64,000 nucleotides of DNA from Dromaius novaehollandiae (taxonomy: Eukaryota > Chordata > Aves > Casuariiformes > Dromaiidae). A model generated the notes under the pieces. The model did not search any database and was not told the origin of the DNA. It was given only the letters and a program-made list of their open reading frames with translations. The position numbers and the translations under genes are program-made. The DNA is taken from positions 9,548,001-9,612,000 of the forward strand of contig NC_088117.1 of the NCBI RefSeq assembly GCF_036370855.1, given 5' to 3'. Below, piece by piece: positions 1-9,000 of this stretch. Each line of letters opens with the position of its first letter. The first letter of the stretch is position 1.

Positions 1-957
1 AAAAGCTATTTCTGCTGTGGCAAAGAAGACTGGGAAAGGCAATGGTGCCATCCTGACCCGTTCATAGAGCATAAGTATGTGAACATGGCTCACTTATGGG
101 AGCAAACCTATTTTAAATGCTCTGACTACACATGCTACCATTGCTTTTCATAGAAAAGGCCATTGCTTTTCATGGAAAGTAAAAGTAATACCAACTGCAA
201 TTACAAACTATCTTCCTAAGTGTACTAAATGGCAGCCCTTTAAACAAGCTTATGTTCAGTTTCCTACATGCTTAGTATTCACACAGCATCCTAGTGAAGC
301 AGTGAGTTTACTGCTGTAAAAATTTAAACAGCTTCAGAGCTTTCTCCTTTCCTGGAACTGAGCTGAGATATTGCACTGCAGGTTCCATAAAATATTGTGC
401 CCCAAACTGGATACCTGCAATCAATTCTCCACATGGAAGTTATTATCATTTGATATAAAAAAAGGTTGATATCCTCCTCTGAAATTGCCTTTGCAATTGC
501 AAATAATATAAATCAAATAGAAGAGAGTTCAGTGAAGAAACCAACTCTTGGTAGCTTCGTCTTTGGCGTTCACTTACAGATTTGAGAAAAGGGCTTTAAA
601 AACGAAATGTTTGTATAAACCCACACACTTGCAAAGTTGATTTCACTAGTTTTACTTCCCCGATGTGAGCTAGGCAAGTTTCTCCCTCCCATACATTGAG
701 CTAGAGAGTTTTCCCCAGTCTTCCCAATTGATTTCTAACTGCATGGGGAAACAGAGATTTCTCCTGACTTGCCTCTGTATGGCGCTGAACAAAAACGACA
801 ACATTCATCCAGAAAGCATGCATTCTTTCTGTGAGGGCAAGATCTGAGCAGAGATAAGATATTCTTCAGCCCCTGATGGGCCCAAAGCTGCTCCACTAAA
901 GACCAATGTTCAAAAACTCGTGTTCAGACCACATCAGAAAGAAACAAGGCCACTTAC
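1..957 (-). other. DDX31: DDX31 intron 7, partial
   Basis: This intronic sequence runs to the window edge. I looked for the next helicase exon (expected GVLMGGEK-like and STPGRL-like peptides) and did not find it. No repeat or RNA gene was recognised. Confidence 0.7.
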
Positions 958-1002
958 CTCTCTTGTTGGGACTAATATGAGTGCATAAGGCCCATCGCTG
1001 CG
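958..1002 (-). CDS. DDX31: DDX31 coding exon 7 (motif Ia)
   Basis: This exon has 45 nt (15 codons) and encodes [15 protein letters not shown], motif Ia of the first RecA domain. The acceptor is TTTGCAG and the donor GTAAGT. It is the last DDX31 exon I can see; the next (motif Ib onward) must lie left of the window. Confidence 0.94.
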
Positions 1003-3318
1003 CTGCAAACATAGAAGACAAGAGGACCGCTAAGAAGAACGTAGCACTAATACACAGAGCGTTTCCACTTTTAATTTCTAGTAGCTGACAAAGTGAATTC
1101 TGTGGAGTTTCAGTACACGTTTGTGCTCTTCAAACCCCCCTTTAGAGTTCCATCTAGTCCAGGTTGGCATGACTCAAAACCACAGAGATTCCACTCCTTA
1201 AACTAAGATTAATGTTGAATTTTCTTTAGCCGGTAGTATTCTGAAGTTTTTTCTCATAGTGTACCTTTGCTTTTTCACAGTGTCACCCTAATGAACACAA
1301 CAATTTGGGGCAATTTTCCTCCCTTCTTTGTATCATCAACCTTCAAATATTAACACTCCATCTCCTTCTCTTTCCTTCTCCGAAACCCACTCACAGTCAT
1401 ACTTAACATCTTATTCCACAAACAGTTTTTCACCGTCTTATTTCTGATTTGCAGAAAGAGTCTAACGCTTGATGCACAGCAACAATCTGTAGCTACCAGC
1501 AGCAGAAAATAACAATCCAGAATGGACTGGAATTATTTCAACCCAGAAGGAAGAAGTCAGGATGATCTCTTTCCCTAAAAGCCACAAGAGATGGCAGATC
1601 TGCAGCAGCTTTTTCTGGGTCAACAAGGTGATCTCAATCAGGATCAATTATCAAGTCTCACTCCATGTCATAGATTAGAAACCTGTTACTGCTAAAACCA
1701 TGGCAGGAACTCCTGTCTTCCATTCTCTCAACTTTCAGACCTTTGTCTCTACTGCACTCTATTTTCTGCAAACTTGGGAATTCAGTCTATTTACCTGCTG
1801 CCTGAAGAAAAGGGGAATGTATAACACTTTACACTGTTATATCATCTGTTTCTTAACAGTATGGGAGGATCACATTAACTACATGCACAAAGGAAGGGGA
1901 GGAGAGACTAACCTTTGTAACAAGAAACACTGATGATTAGAAGAGAACAGTTGTAATTTATTTTTATTAATCTTACCATCAAAGGCAAATCTATTCAGTT
2001 CTGTTGCACCTACCTGTATTTTGGGTTTCATTCCTTGCAAGGACTGTACAAGTGGAATCCCATAGGCAAGAGTTTTACCTTTAAAAAAAAGAGAGAAAAT
2101 TGGAAGATTTTCCATCATTTAAAAAAAATGCAGAAATTGCAGTACTCCTGCAAATTAAAGGGCATTAGAAAGTAACATTCAACCTACCATACTTAAACTG
2201 AGGTCAGAGTTTGGAAACACTTTCTAATTAAGTAGAAACTTTCCAAAAAAGATGTCTGATAAGCCACAACACCAAGGAACTAAATTAAAGAAGAGGGATG
2301 GTGGTATCACACTGACACCCATCTACCCAAATAGCTCTACCCACCAAGGGAAATGAGACATGGTTTACTGTAGAGCAAGCAAATAAGCTTGTACGATACA
2401 AGTGTGAGCTGCTGAGCTCCACTGGACCCCTGGATATGCATCCCCAGCATGAGCCTTGGAATAGGCCCATATGCAATGGCTGAAAGCTGCACATCAGCAT
2501 TCAGTCCCACCACTGCCTCGTTACAGAAGTTTGCACAGCATCTGTCTGTGTCACAGCAGTCCCAAGCCAGGCTTCTGAGTCTGTCATTTTCATGAGCTGT
2601 ACCAAGAATGAGATGTTTTGGTTCTGTATAAGGGATCCAATTTAACATGCCCTAGGAAGGGAGGCTGGCAATTAAATACTGACCTGAACCAGTCTGAGAT
2701 CTCACTAAAGCATCTTTGCCTTGCAGCAGCACAGGAATTGTTTGCTTCTGAACACTGTGTAACAAACAAAACAGGTTAGGAAACACAGATTCAACACACA
2801 ACATAAAATCCTAAGGTTTTAACAAACCATGACTGCTTCAAAGCCGTTTATCCCAAACTCCATGCATCCATCTCTGCTGTCTAGCTACATCAGCACAGCT
2901 GATTTGTAAGAAAAGTCTACAGACACATATCAGGTGTGGTAAATGGGAAAAAAGAAAGATGATTTTATGGTCAAAGTACCGAATGAGGAGCCAGTACTCC
3001 TAGATTCCATCTCCAGCTGTGACAGTGACTTGCTGCATAACTTCCAAGTTATTTCTTGTTCCAGATTTTGAAAGAAACAAACCATGTTGCTTAACAGGAA
3101 CCACGGTGTTTATAAACCAATTACGCACAATGAACAATCATAAATGATTGTCAGTAAGGGGTGGTAAAGGGCAAAGTTTAATACGGGTTTGCTTACCTGG
3201 TCATGCTACATATCTTCAAGACAGTGGTTATTGTGGATATCTGAAGAGATAATTAACAATAATAAACAAGTTTCATTGACAAATTCTCACTGTTGTTACT
3301 TTTTGTAGTACAGGATAG

Positions 3319-3355
<37 letters not shown>

Positions 3356-5463
3356 CACAGAAGAACGATTCTTATTCTCTGGATTAGTAGTCCAGGGCAG
3401 CTGGATGGAAAAATTCCCAGGTCCTCAAAATACCTCCATTGCTTTATCAGAATTATATTGCTGCTGGTACATCATAAAACACCAGATTTTTTTTTTTTTT
3501 AATGCACCTCCTGAAAGGTTTTCCATGTTTTTGGTACTACAACTGTGAGCAGTGGGGGATGCTGGGACACTGCCTTTGGGGACGGGTCAAGACAGGCTCA
3601 GAGGATACTGGTCACTGCATTGTGCTAAGAGCCTATCTGAGAGATTACAACAAAATCAAGTAGAGCGCTACTGAGTCGGCAGAAGTGCCCAGGAAGAAAG
3701 AGGAATCTCTCGGCTCTCTAAACCCCTCCTTCAACAGCATACTCCATGGCACACAGCCTTCCTGCCACTCACCAGGTGGGGATGGAGGTCCAGCTGGCTG
3801 AAAGAATCTGAAGTGAAAACATCTTCTTGCACCTGCTGCACTGCTTTTCTACAAGTTTGGGGAAACAAACCAAAATAAAACAAAATGCATGGTGTGGTTA
3901 CAAAGTATATGACGAGAGTCTACATAAATACCAGGGAAAATACATGTACCAAGCAATGTTTTTGCCCAAGCAAAGGCAAGAACTCAAGACTGTTGAATTG
4001 AAAGGGTTTTTTTCCCCTCCACTTGTCTAAAATACCTGTGAATTTCTGGGATATCAGGGTTGTTTTTAAACAAGTTGGACGTCTTAACAAAAGGTCTGCT
4101 TTTCGGGGTCTCATTTCGGCTGTCAGACGACTGCTTCTTTGGAAGAGGTTTTTTTGATGAGTTTCTGTTTTCCCTGATGTCATCTTCTGTAGCGCGTTTC
4201 TTGAAGGAGCTTGCTGAAGGCTTACATTTCCGTTTCGAAGGTGGGTTTCCATGTGGTGACTGCAGCTTTCTTTTCGGAGCCTTAGACTGCTTTAGTGTTA
4301 ACAAATCAGATAGCAAGGAATGCATTAATACACGTGAACTGACTATATGGTATCACATTTTGCTCATGTTAAACACAAGCATCAGTTCATACCCCTTCTT
4401 TTGGGGATTCTCTGTCCCATTACTAAAGAAATAAAGTTTGATTTTTGCAGCTAAATCCGAGTTCTTTGGATCAGAGAATGAGCCACATACTTCCATACAG
4501 TTCCTGCATTGTTTCTAAGGCCTTCAAATACTGCTGAAATGCAAACAGAAATCTAAAGTCACGTGTAGGGTTCATCACTCCAGGATTTCATCTAGCTTCT
4601 CTGGCAACTGCACAGAAATCCCTTTAGAAATCCGTCTCCAAAACTCTGCATATTGCTTATGTTAAAGCCACCCCTGTAGACTTTTTCCTTGCTCTTGCCC
4701 GAAGGAACGGCCTGTCCTTTGCTCACACCTGCGCTTACACCAGCTTTTGGGCTTTCCAAGTTGTTTCTGTGATGATTGATTTCTTTTGCTGCTCTTTCCA
4801 TCATCGTAAGGAAAAGGGTTGCTGTTCCCATATCCCTCCAGGAACAGCGACGAAGAAAGCTAATTTAACTCCCTTCTGTCCCCAAAGCCCTCCTCTGTCC
4901 CCAGCCCCTTTTCAGTGAGGTTGTTTATCCCGACACATTTGCAAAACTCCTGAAATACGTCAACTCCCCGCAGTCTTGCCTCGCTTTTCTCCACTTCTCC
5001 CCCACTCGTGGCTGCACACTCCGATTCTCCTCATCCTCCTGCGAACCGCCGGGCGCCCAAACTCCCTTACTTTCTTTGCGCTTGTTTCTTCTTTCGGCAC
5101 TACGGAACTTTGGGGGTCAGATGCTGCGTTGGGGGAACCTCGCCGCGGCCCCGCTCCGCCGCCCCGCTTCACCCGCCTGCTGCGACCCAGCGCTTCGCGG
5201 CGCCCCCCGAACAAGCCCCCAGCGCCCCCCACCTCCAACCCCCCTAACGACGCAGATAAGCGCAAGGGTTCGCGCCCCCCCCACTCGCCTCGGCCTCCGC
5301 CGGCCCCTCAGCGAGGGCGGACGCCGGCTCCGGCCGCAGGGGCGGCCCGCAGCGGGCAGCCTCCCCCGCCCCCAACCCCCGGCCCAGCCCGGCCCGGCCC
5401 GGCCGCACCTACCCGGCTCGGCGGCGAGCGCACGTTGAGCAGCAGCGCCCCGCCCGCCGCCAT
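958..5463 (-). CDS. DDX31: DDX31, ATP-dependent DEAD-box RNA helicase, 5' part (coding exons 1-7)
   Basis: DDX31 is a nucleolar DEAD-box helicase needed for ribosome biogenesis. Seven exons were joined by matching splice sites and phases: 5463-5413, 4289-4036, 3848-3773, 3240-3197, 2754-2684, 2078-2014 and 1002-958, totalling 606 nt or 202 codons with no stop. Residues 18-100 are basic and Lys/Ser rich, as expected of a nucleolar N-terminus. The conserved block [10 protein letters not shown] ends near residue 102. The Q-motif region follows (Phe118, then MTSVQKQ with Gln144). Motif I is SQTGSGKT at 161-168, and motif Ia is PTRE at 199-202. The DEAD motif and everything after it lie beyond the left edge. 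The family call rests on remembered similarity to mammalian DDX31 and is very secure. The gene is divergent from GTF3C4 and shares its CpG island. Confidence 0.95.
1003..2013 (-). other. DDX31: DDX31 intron 6
   Basis: This is about 1 kb of AT-rich intron. Nothing else was recognised; the small open frames here have no coding character. Confidence 0.75.
2014..2078 (-). CDS. DDX31: DDX31 coding exon 6 (Walker A Lys-Thr)
   Basis: This exon has 65 nt. It completes the Walker A Gly and supplies KT, then [19 protein letters not shown]. The polypyrimidine acceptor ends TTTAAAG and the donor is GTAGGT. It ends in phase 0. Confidence 0.94.
2079..2683 (-). other. DDX31: DDX31 intron 5
   Basis: This is about 0.6 kb of intron. 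A roughly 100-codon minus-strand open frame at 2337-2648 ends just before exon 5 in the direction of transcription's downstream side and matches nothing I know. It is read as chance. Confidence 0.75.
2684..2754 (-). CDS. DDX31: DDX31 coding exon 5 (Q motif, start of Walker A)
   Basis: This exon has 71 nt. It encodes [20 protein letters not shown] followed by TGS, so it carries the Q-motif Gln and most of motif I. The intron splits the next Gly codon of the Walker A loop. The acceptor is ACACAG and the donor GTCAGT. Confidence 0.94.
2975..3065 (+). repeat. Diverged MIR/CORE-SINE fragment in DDX31 intron 4
   Basis: The order of words (GGAGCCAGTACTCCTAGATT, then CCAGCTGTGACAGTGACTTG, then CAAGTTATTTC) follows the MIR body (sequence around box B, then the segment reading roughly TGACTTGCTG...GGGCAAGTCACTT). 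It is heavily diverged. The call is by eye against a remembered consensus. Confidence 0.4.
3197..3240 (-). CDS. DDX31: DDX31 coding exon 4 (44 nt)
   Basis: This short exon encodes [14 protein letters not shown] plus two bases of a Ser codon. The acceptor is CTTCAG and the donor GTAAGC. Phase and peptide fit exactly between exons 3 and 5. Confidence 0.92.
3241..3772 (-). other. DDX31: DDX31 intron 3
   Basis: This intron of about 0.5 kb holds the long A tract and the T tract and nothing else I recognise. Confidence 0.75.
3322..3354. repeat. 33-base poly(A) tract
   Basis: An uninterrupted run of 33 A lies in DDX31 intron 3, about 80 bp upstream (in DDX31 sense) of exon 4, where it reads as poly(T). 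A 14-base T run lies at 3487-3500. It may be a retroposon tail or a simple mononucleotide repeat; no insert body or target duplication is visible. Confidence 0.8.
3773..3848 (-). CDS. DDX31: DDX31 coding exon 3
   Basis: This exon has 76 nt and its first base completes the Arg codon from exon 2. It encodes [16 protein letters not shown] and then SQLDLHPHL, the start of the Q-motif region including its upstream Phe. The acceptor is TTGTAG and the donor GTGAGT. Confidence 0.93.
4036..4289 (-). CDS. DDX31: DDX31 coding exon 2
   Basis: This exon has 254 nt (84 codons plus 2 bases) and encodes a Lys/Arg/Ser-rich stretch ending in [15 protein letters not shown], a DDX31 hallmark. The donor is GTATTT after CACAG. 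The acceptor reads AAGCAG on the sense strand, a NAGNAG tandem site, so the exon can begin with CAG (4289) or three bases later (4286), adding or dropping one Gln without changing frame. Confidence 0.9.
4290..5412 (-). other. DDX31: DDX31 intron 1
   Basis: This is about 1.1 kb between the 17-codon exon 1 and exon 2. Its 5' part (about 5040-5412) belongs to the CpG island. Minus-strand open frames at 4592-4831 and 4960-5265 are not needed for the DDX31 reading frame and have no family resemblance. Confidence 0.7.
5413..5463 (-). CDS. DDX31: DDX31 coding exon 1 (start codon, 17 codons)
   Basis: On the minus strand a start codon in a good Kozak context (GCCATGG) opens [17 protein letters not shown] and is cut in phase 0 by the consensus donor GTAGGT (5412-5407). 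The peptide resembles the MAAADGSLF-type start of mammalian DDX31 and joins in frame to exon 2 (QSKAPKRK). This is why I chose this start over larger open frames in the first intron. A longer N-terminal isoform, as in mammals, cannot be excluded. Confidence 0.8.
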
Positions 5464-5743
5464 GGCCCCCCGCGCCCGCAGGACCCCGCCGCGCCCCGGC
5501 GCCGCCTGACCGCGGCCGGAGCCTTTGCCGCGGGGCGCGACGCGGCCGCCGCTGCTACCGCTGCGCTCCGCGGGCGGCCGGGGGCTCCTGCGGCGGACGC
5601 CGGCCCTGCTCGCTGCCCGGCGGCGGCGCCGCGCGGGCCCTCAGGCGGCGGCGGGGCAGCCCCGGCCGCGGGCGGCGGGGGCCTGGGCGGCGGCGGCGGC
5701 GCCTGCGCGCTGCGGCCGGCGCGGGCCGGGAGGCGGCGGTAAG
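5464..5743. promoter_or_regulatory. Bidirectional promoter between DDX31 and GTF3C4 start codons
   Basis: The two initiation codons face away from each other across only 280 bp, so both 5' UTRs and the core promoter must fit in or overlap this gap. It is TATA-less and GC rich. An NRF1-like site (GCGCCTGCGC) lies at 5699-5708, one base off the usual core. Both genes serve ribosome and RNA polymerase III output, so co-regulation is plausible. Confidence 0.75.
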
Positions 5744-5751
5744 ATGGCGGC
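5741..5751 (+). promoter_or_regulatory. YY1 motif overlapping the GTF3C4 start codon
   Basis: AAGATGGCGGC is a perfect YY1 consensus. Such sites are typical just downstream of transcription starts in TATA-less housekeeping genes, where the ATG of the motif often serves as the initiator codon. That is the case here. Confidence 0.6.
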
Positions 5752-6079
5752 GGCGGCGCGCGGGGGCAGCCCCGCGCCGTCGGGGGCGGAGGAGCCGCCG
5801 CTGCTGGCTCTGGACGCGCTGGCCGAGGAGGCGGCGGCGGCGGCGGGGCCGAGCGCCGGGTTCCGGCTGACGGCGGTGCGGCGGGAGCCGGCGGTGCGGC
5901 TGCAGCACGGCGCCAGCGGGCTGGAGCCGCTGGCCTGGTCGGAGGACCACCGGGTGTCGGTGAGCACCGCCCGCAGCATCGCCGTCCTGGAGCAGCTCAG
6001 CGACATCCACAGCGGCGGCCAGGAGATGGTCATCCACCGCACGGCCGTGCCCGCGCCCGCCGCCGCCTGCCTCCTCAAG
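5744..6079 (+). CDS. GTF3C4: GTF3C4 coding exon 1
   Basis: This exon has 112 codons and ends AAG before donor GTGAGG. It encodes the Ala-rich N-terminus (with a run of five Ala), then the conserved RREPAV, GLEPLAWSEDHRVSVSTARS and VIHRTAVPAP blocks. It lies wholly in the CpG island with very high GC at third positions. Confidence 0.95.
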
Positions 6080-9000
6080 GTGAGGCGGGCGCCCGGCGCC
6101 GCCGGCCCGCTGCGGCCGCTCCCCCCCCTCCCTCCCGGCGGCAGCGGGCCGAGCCCCGGGGCCCAGGCCCGCGCCGCGGTGCTGGCCGTAGGGCAGCGAG
6201 GGGCCAGCCCGGCCCAGCCGGCACCGTCCTCAGCGGGAGCGCCGCGCAGGTGCTGCCCCGAGCCGTCCCCGGGGACGGGCTATCCGTCCTGTTAGCTTAA
6301 CCCCCCCCCCCACCCCCCCCAAGAAACGTCACCTCACGCAGAAGTTCACAATAAATGAGTTTCTTTGATGTTCTGGGCGTGCACACCCGTGTAGCGACTG
6401 ACAGCTCACGTCCTCCTTCATCGCGTTAGCGTGAGGTGGAGCGCGGGTTCACGGTGCTTTCGTGGAAGGCTGGAGGTGCCCTGCTTAAAACACAGATGTA
6501 CTTAAAGGCCAGAGTGGTCTAATCAAAGGATACAAACCTTCACTGACTGCATCCTGAGCAAGTTTGTTTAAAAAAATAACAGTGAAGTTAGAAGTTTTTA
6601 CTGGTGAATCTATACTACTCTTTTAAGACATGATTTCATGCACAAGAACCAAATGCAATTTTTTTTTTGCCTTAGCTGAGCTAAGTGTAGAAAACATTAG
6701 CATGTTAGGCACAGGAGGTCTCATGCTGATGCTAAGGTGTTCTGTAATGCAGTTGAGCAACTAACTTCAGTGCATCTAATATATGAGGCACTTTAAAAAG
6801 CACAGAAAAAAACATGTATAGCCCAGGAGTGTCAGGGTAAAGTATGTTTGTGGATCAAATGAATTTTGGAAGCTGTAAAGTTTTGCTGTTTTTCTAAGAA
6901 TGGCTCACACTCCAGTGCTTTGATAACAATTATTTCAGTCAAATCTTAAGCAGAAATCCTTTCTTAGTTTACTACCTTAAGTGAAAGATCTTGGTAATAG
7001 GGACTGTTCTGGGGCTCTGGCAGAGCATTATGCTTTTTATAGTCCTTAGCACAGATGAGTATCAATCCTGACTGTCTTATTAAATACTAATTCAGTTGTT
7101 GCAGATCTGAAGCTTTTTTCCAAAAATAACACTGAGAATATGGAATAACTTTAGTTGAGTTGAAATATTGATGCTTTACAATTTGAATGTTATTACAAGT
7201 TCCTCTAAGTACACAGTTGAGAACAGAAGTACAAAAACAGGCTCTTCAGTCCAGCAGACAAAGATTCGATAGCTGAAAGTCAAAACTATACAATTTCAGG
7301 CCAACAGTGAAGCTTAAGCCTTTAACAGTGAGGTTAATTTAACCATTGGAACACCTTGTTATAGGTTGTGGTGGAGGATGCTCTATTGCAAGTGAGAATT
7401 GACTCCAGGAAAGTCTTCCCAAGATAACATTCTACAACTTACTTAAGAGTTCTTTTCTTTTCTGTTATCTTTCAGGTTGGTCCAAAAAAGGAGGTAGCAG
7501 AATGTAAGGAAAAATTCGCAAATTCAGTGGATCCAACAGTTAGTCAAGCTTTTATGTTAGATAGAGTATTCAATCCTGAAGGAAAGTCACTGCCGCCTAT
7601 GCGAGGATTCAAATATTCCAGCTGGTCGCCTTTGGGCTGCGATGCTAATGGAAGATGCCTGCTTGCAGCTTTAACCATGGACAATCGACTAACCATCCAT
7701 GCAAACCTCAACAGACTGCAGTGGGTGCACTTGGTTGACCTGACAGAAGTTTACGGGGAGCGTTTGTATGAAGCCAGTTACAAACTTTCTAAGGTTGAGA
7801 CTCCCAGGGCAGAACTAGGTGACTTTTCTGAATTTCAGCGACGGCACAGCATGCAGACGCCAGTGCGCATGGAGTGGTCCGGAATCTGCACCACTCAGCA
7901 GGTTAAACACAACAACGAATGCCGGGACGTTGGTAGTGTGCTCTTAGCGGTGCTCTTTGAAAATGGTAACATTGCAGTTTGGCAGTTTCAGCTTCCGTTT
8001 CTGGGTAAGGAATCAATTACTTCTTGCAATACCATAGAGTCTGGAATAAATTCTCCAAGTGTCTTGTCTTGGTGGGAATATGAACATAACAACCGAAAAA
8101 TGAGCGGACTCATTGTAGGGAGTGCTTTTGGACCAGTTAAAATCCTTCCTGTCAATCTAAAGGCAGTTAAAGGCTACTTTACGCTGAGACAGCCTGTAGT
8201 CTTGTGGCAAGAAATGGACCAGTTGCCAGTGCAGAGTATCAAATGTATTCCTCTTTACCATCCTTACCAGAAATGTAGTTGTAGCTTAGTGGTGGCTGCA
8301 AGAGGACCTTACGTGTTTTGGTGTCTTCTCTTGATATCCAAAGCAGGTTTGAATGTCCATAATTCCCATGTTACAGGGCTTCACTCTTTGCCAATTGTAT
8401 CTATGACCGCAGACAAACAGAATGGCACGGTATATACGTGCTCCAGTGATGGAAAGGTAAGGCAGCTGATTCCCATATTCACAGATGTTGCTTTAAAATT
8501 TGAGCACCAGCTGATTAAGCTCTCAGAAGTGTTTGGCTCTGTAAGGACTCATGGAATAGCTGTTAGCCCATGTGGTGCATACTTAGCAGTTATTACAACA
8601 GAGGGTATGACTAATGGTCTTCACCCTGTTAACAAAAACTACCAAGTTCAGTTTGTAACACTTAAAACTTTTGAGGAGGCAGCTGCTCAGCTCTTGGAAT
8701 CATCTGTTCAGAATCTTTTCCGGCAAGTGGACTTGACAGATCTTGTACGCTGGAAAATTTTGAAAGATAAGCATATTCCTCAATTCTTGCAGGAAGCACT
8801 GGATAAAAAGATTGAGAGCTGTGGTTCTACTTACTTCTGGCGGTTTAAGCTATTTCTCCTAAGAATTTTATACCAGTCAATGCAGAAAGCTCCCTCAGAG
8901 GTCATGTGGAGACCTTCACATGAGGATGCAAAAATCTTGATATCAGATTCCCCTGGGATGGGCAGCACGGAAGATGACCAAGAGGAAGGAACTTCTAAAC

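Larger units (their letters stand above)
5040..6300. promoter_or_regulatory. CpG island over the DDX31/GTF3C4 divergent promoter
   Basis: GC content rises abruptly near 5040 and falls after about 6300, with dense CpG throughout. It covers DDX31 exon 1, the intergenic gap, GTF3C4 exon 1 and the start of GTF3C4 intron 1. A C-rich run (C11-A-C8) at 6301-6320 marks its right border. Confidence 0.85.

Noticed and set aside
4500..4560. Minus-strand segment with a good acceptor and a plausible peptide ([15 protein letters not shown])
   Set aside because: It has no usable donor and stops soon after. It breaks the DDX31 frame and matches nothing in the family.
4592..4831. 79-codon minus-strand frame that could be a DDX31 5' exon
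   Set aside because: It has no good donor, does not resemble the DDX31 N-terminus, and exon 1 at 5463-5413 joins exon 2 perfectly without it.
5525..5743. In-frame extension of GTF3C4 upstream of its ATG
   Set aside because: GC-rich DNA lacks stops by composition. The peptide matches no known GTF3C4 N-terminus, and the YY1-linked ATG fits better.
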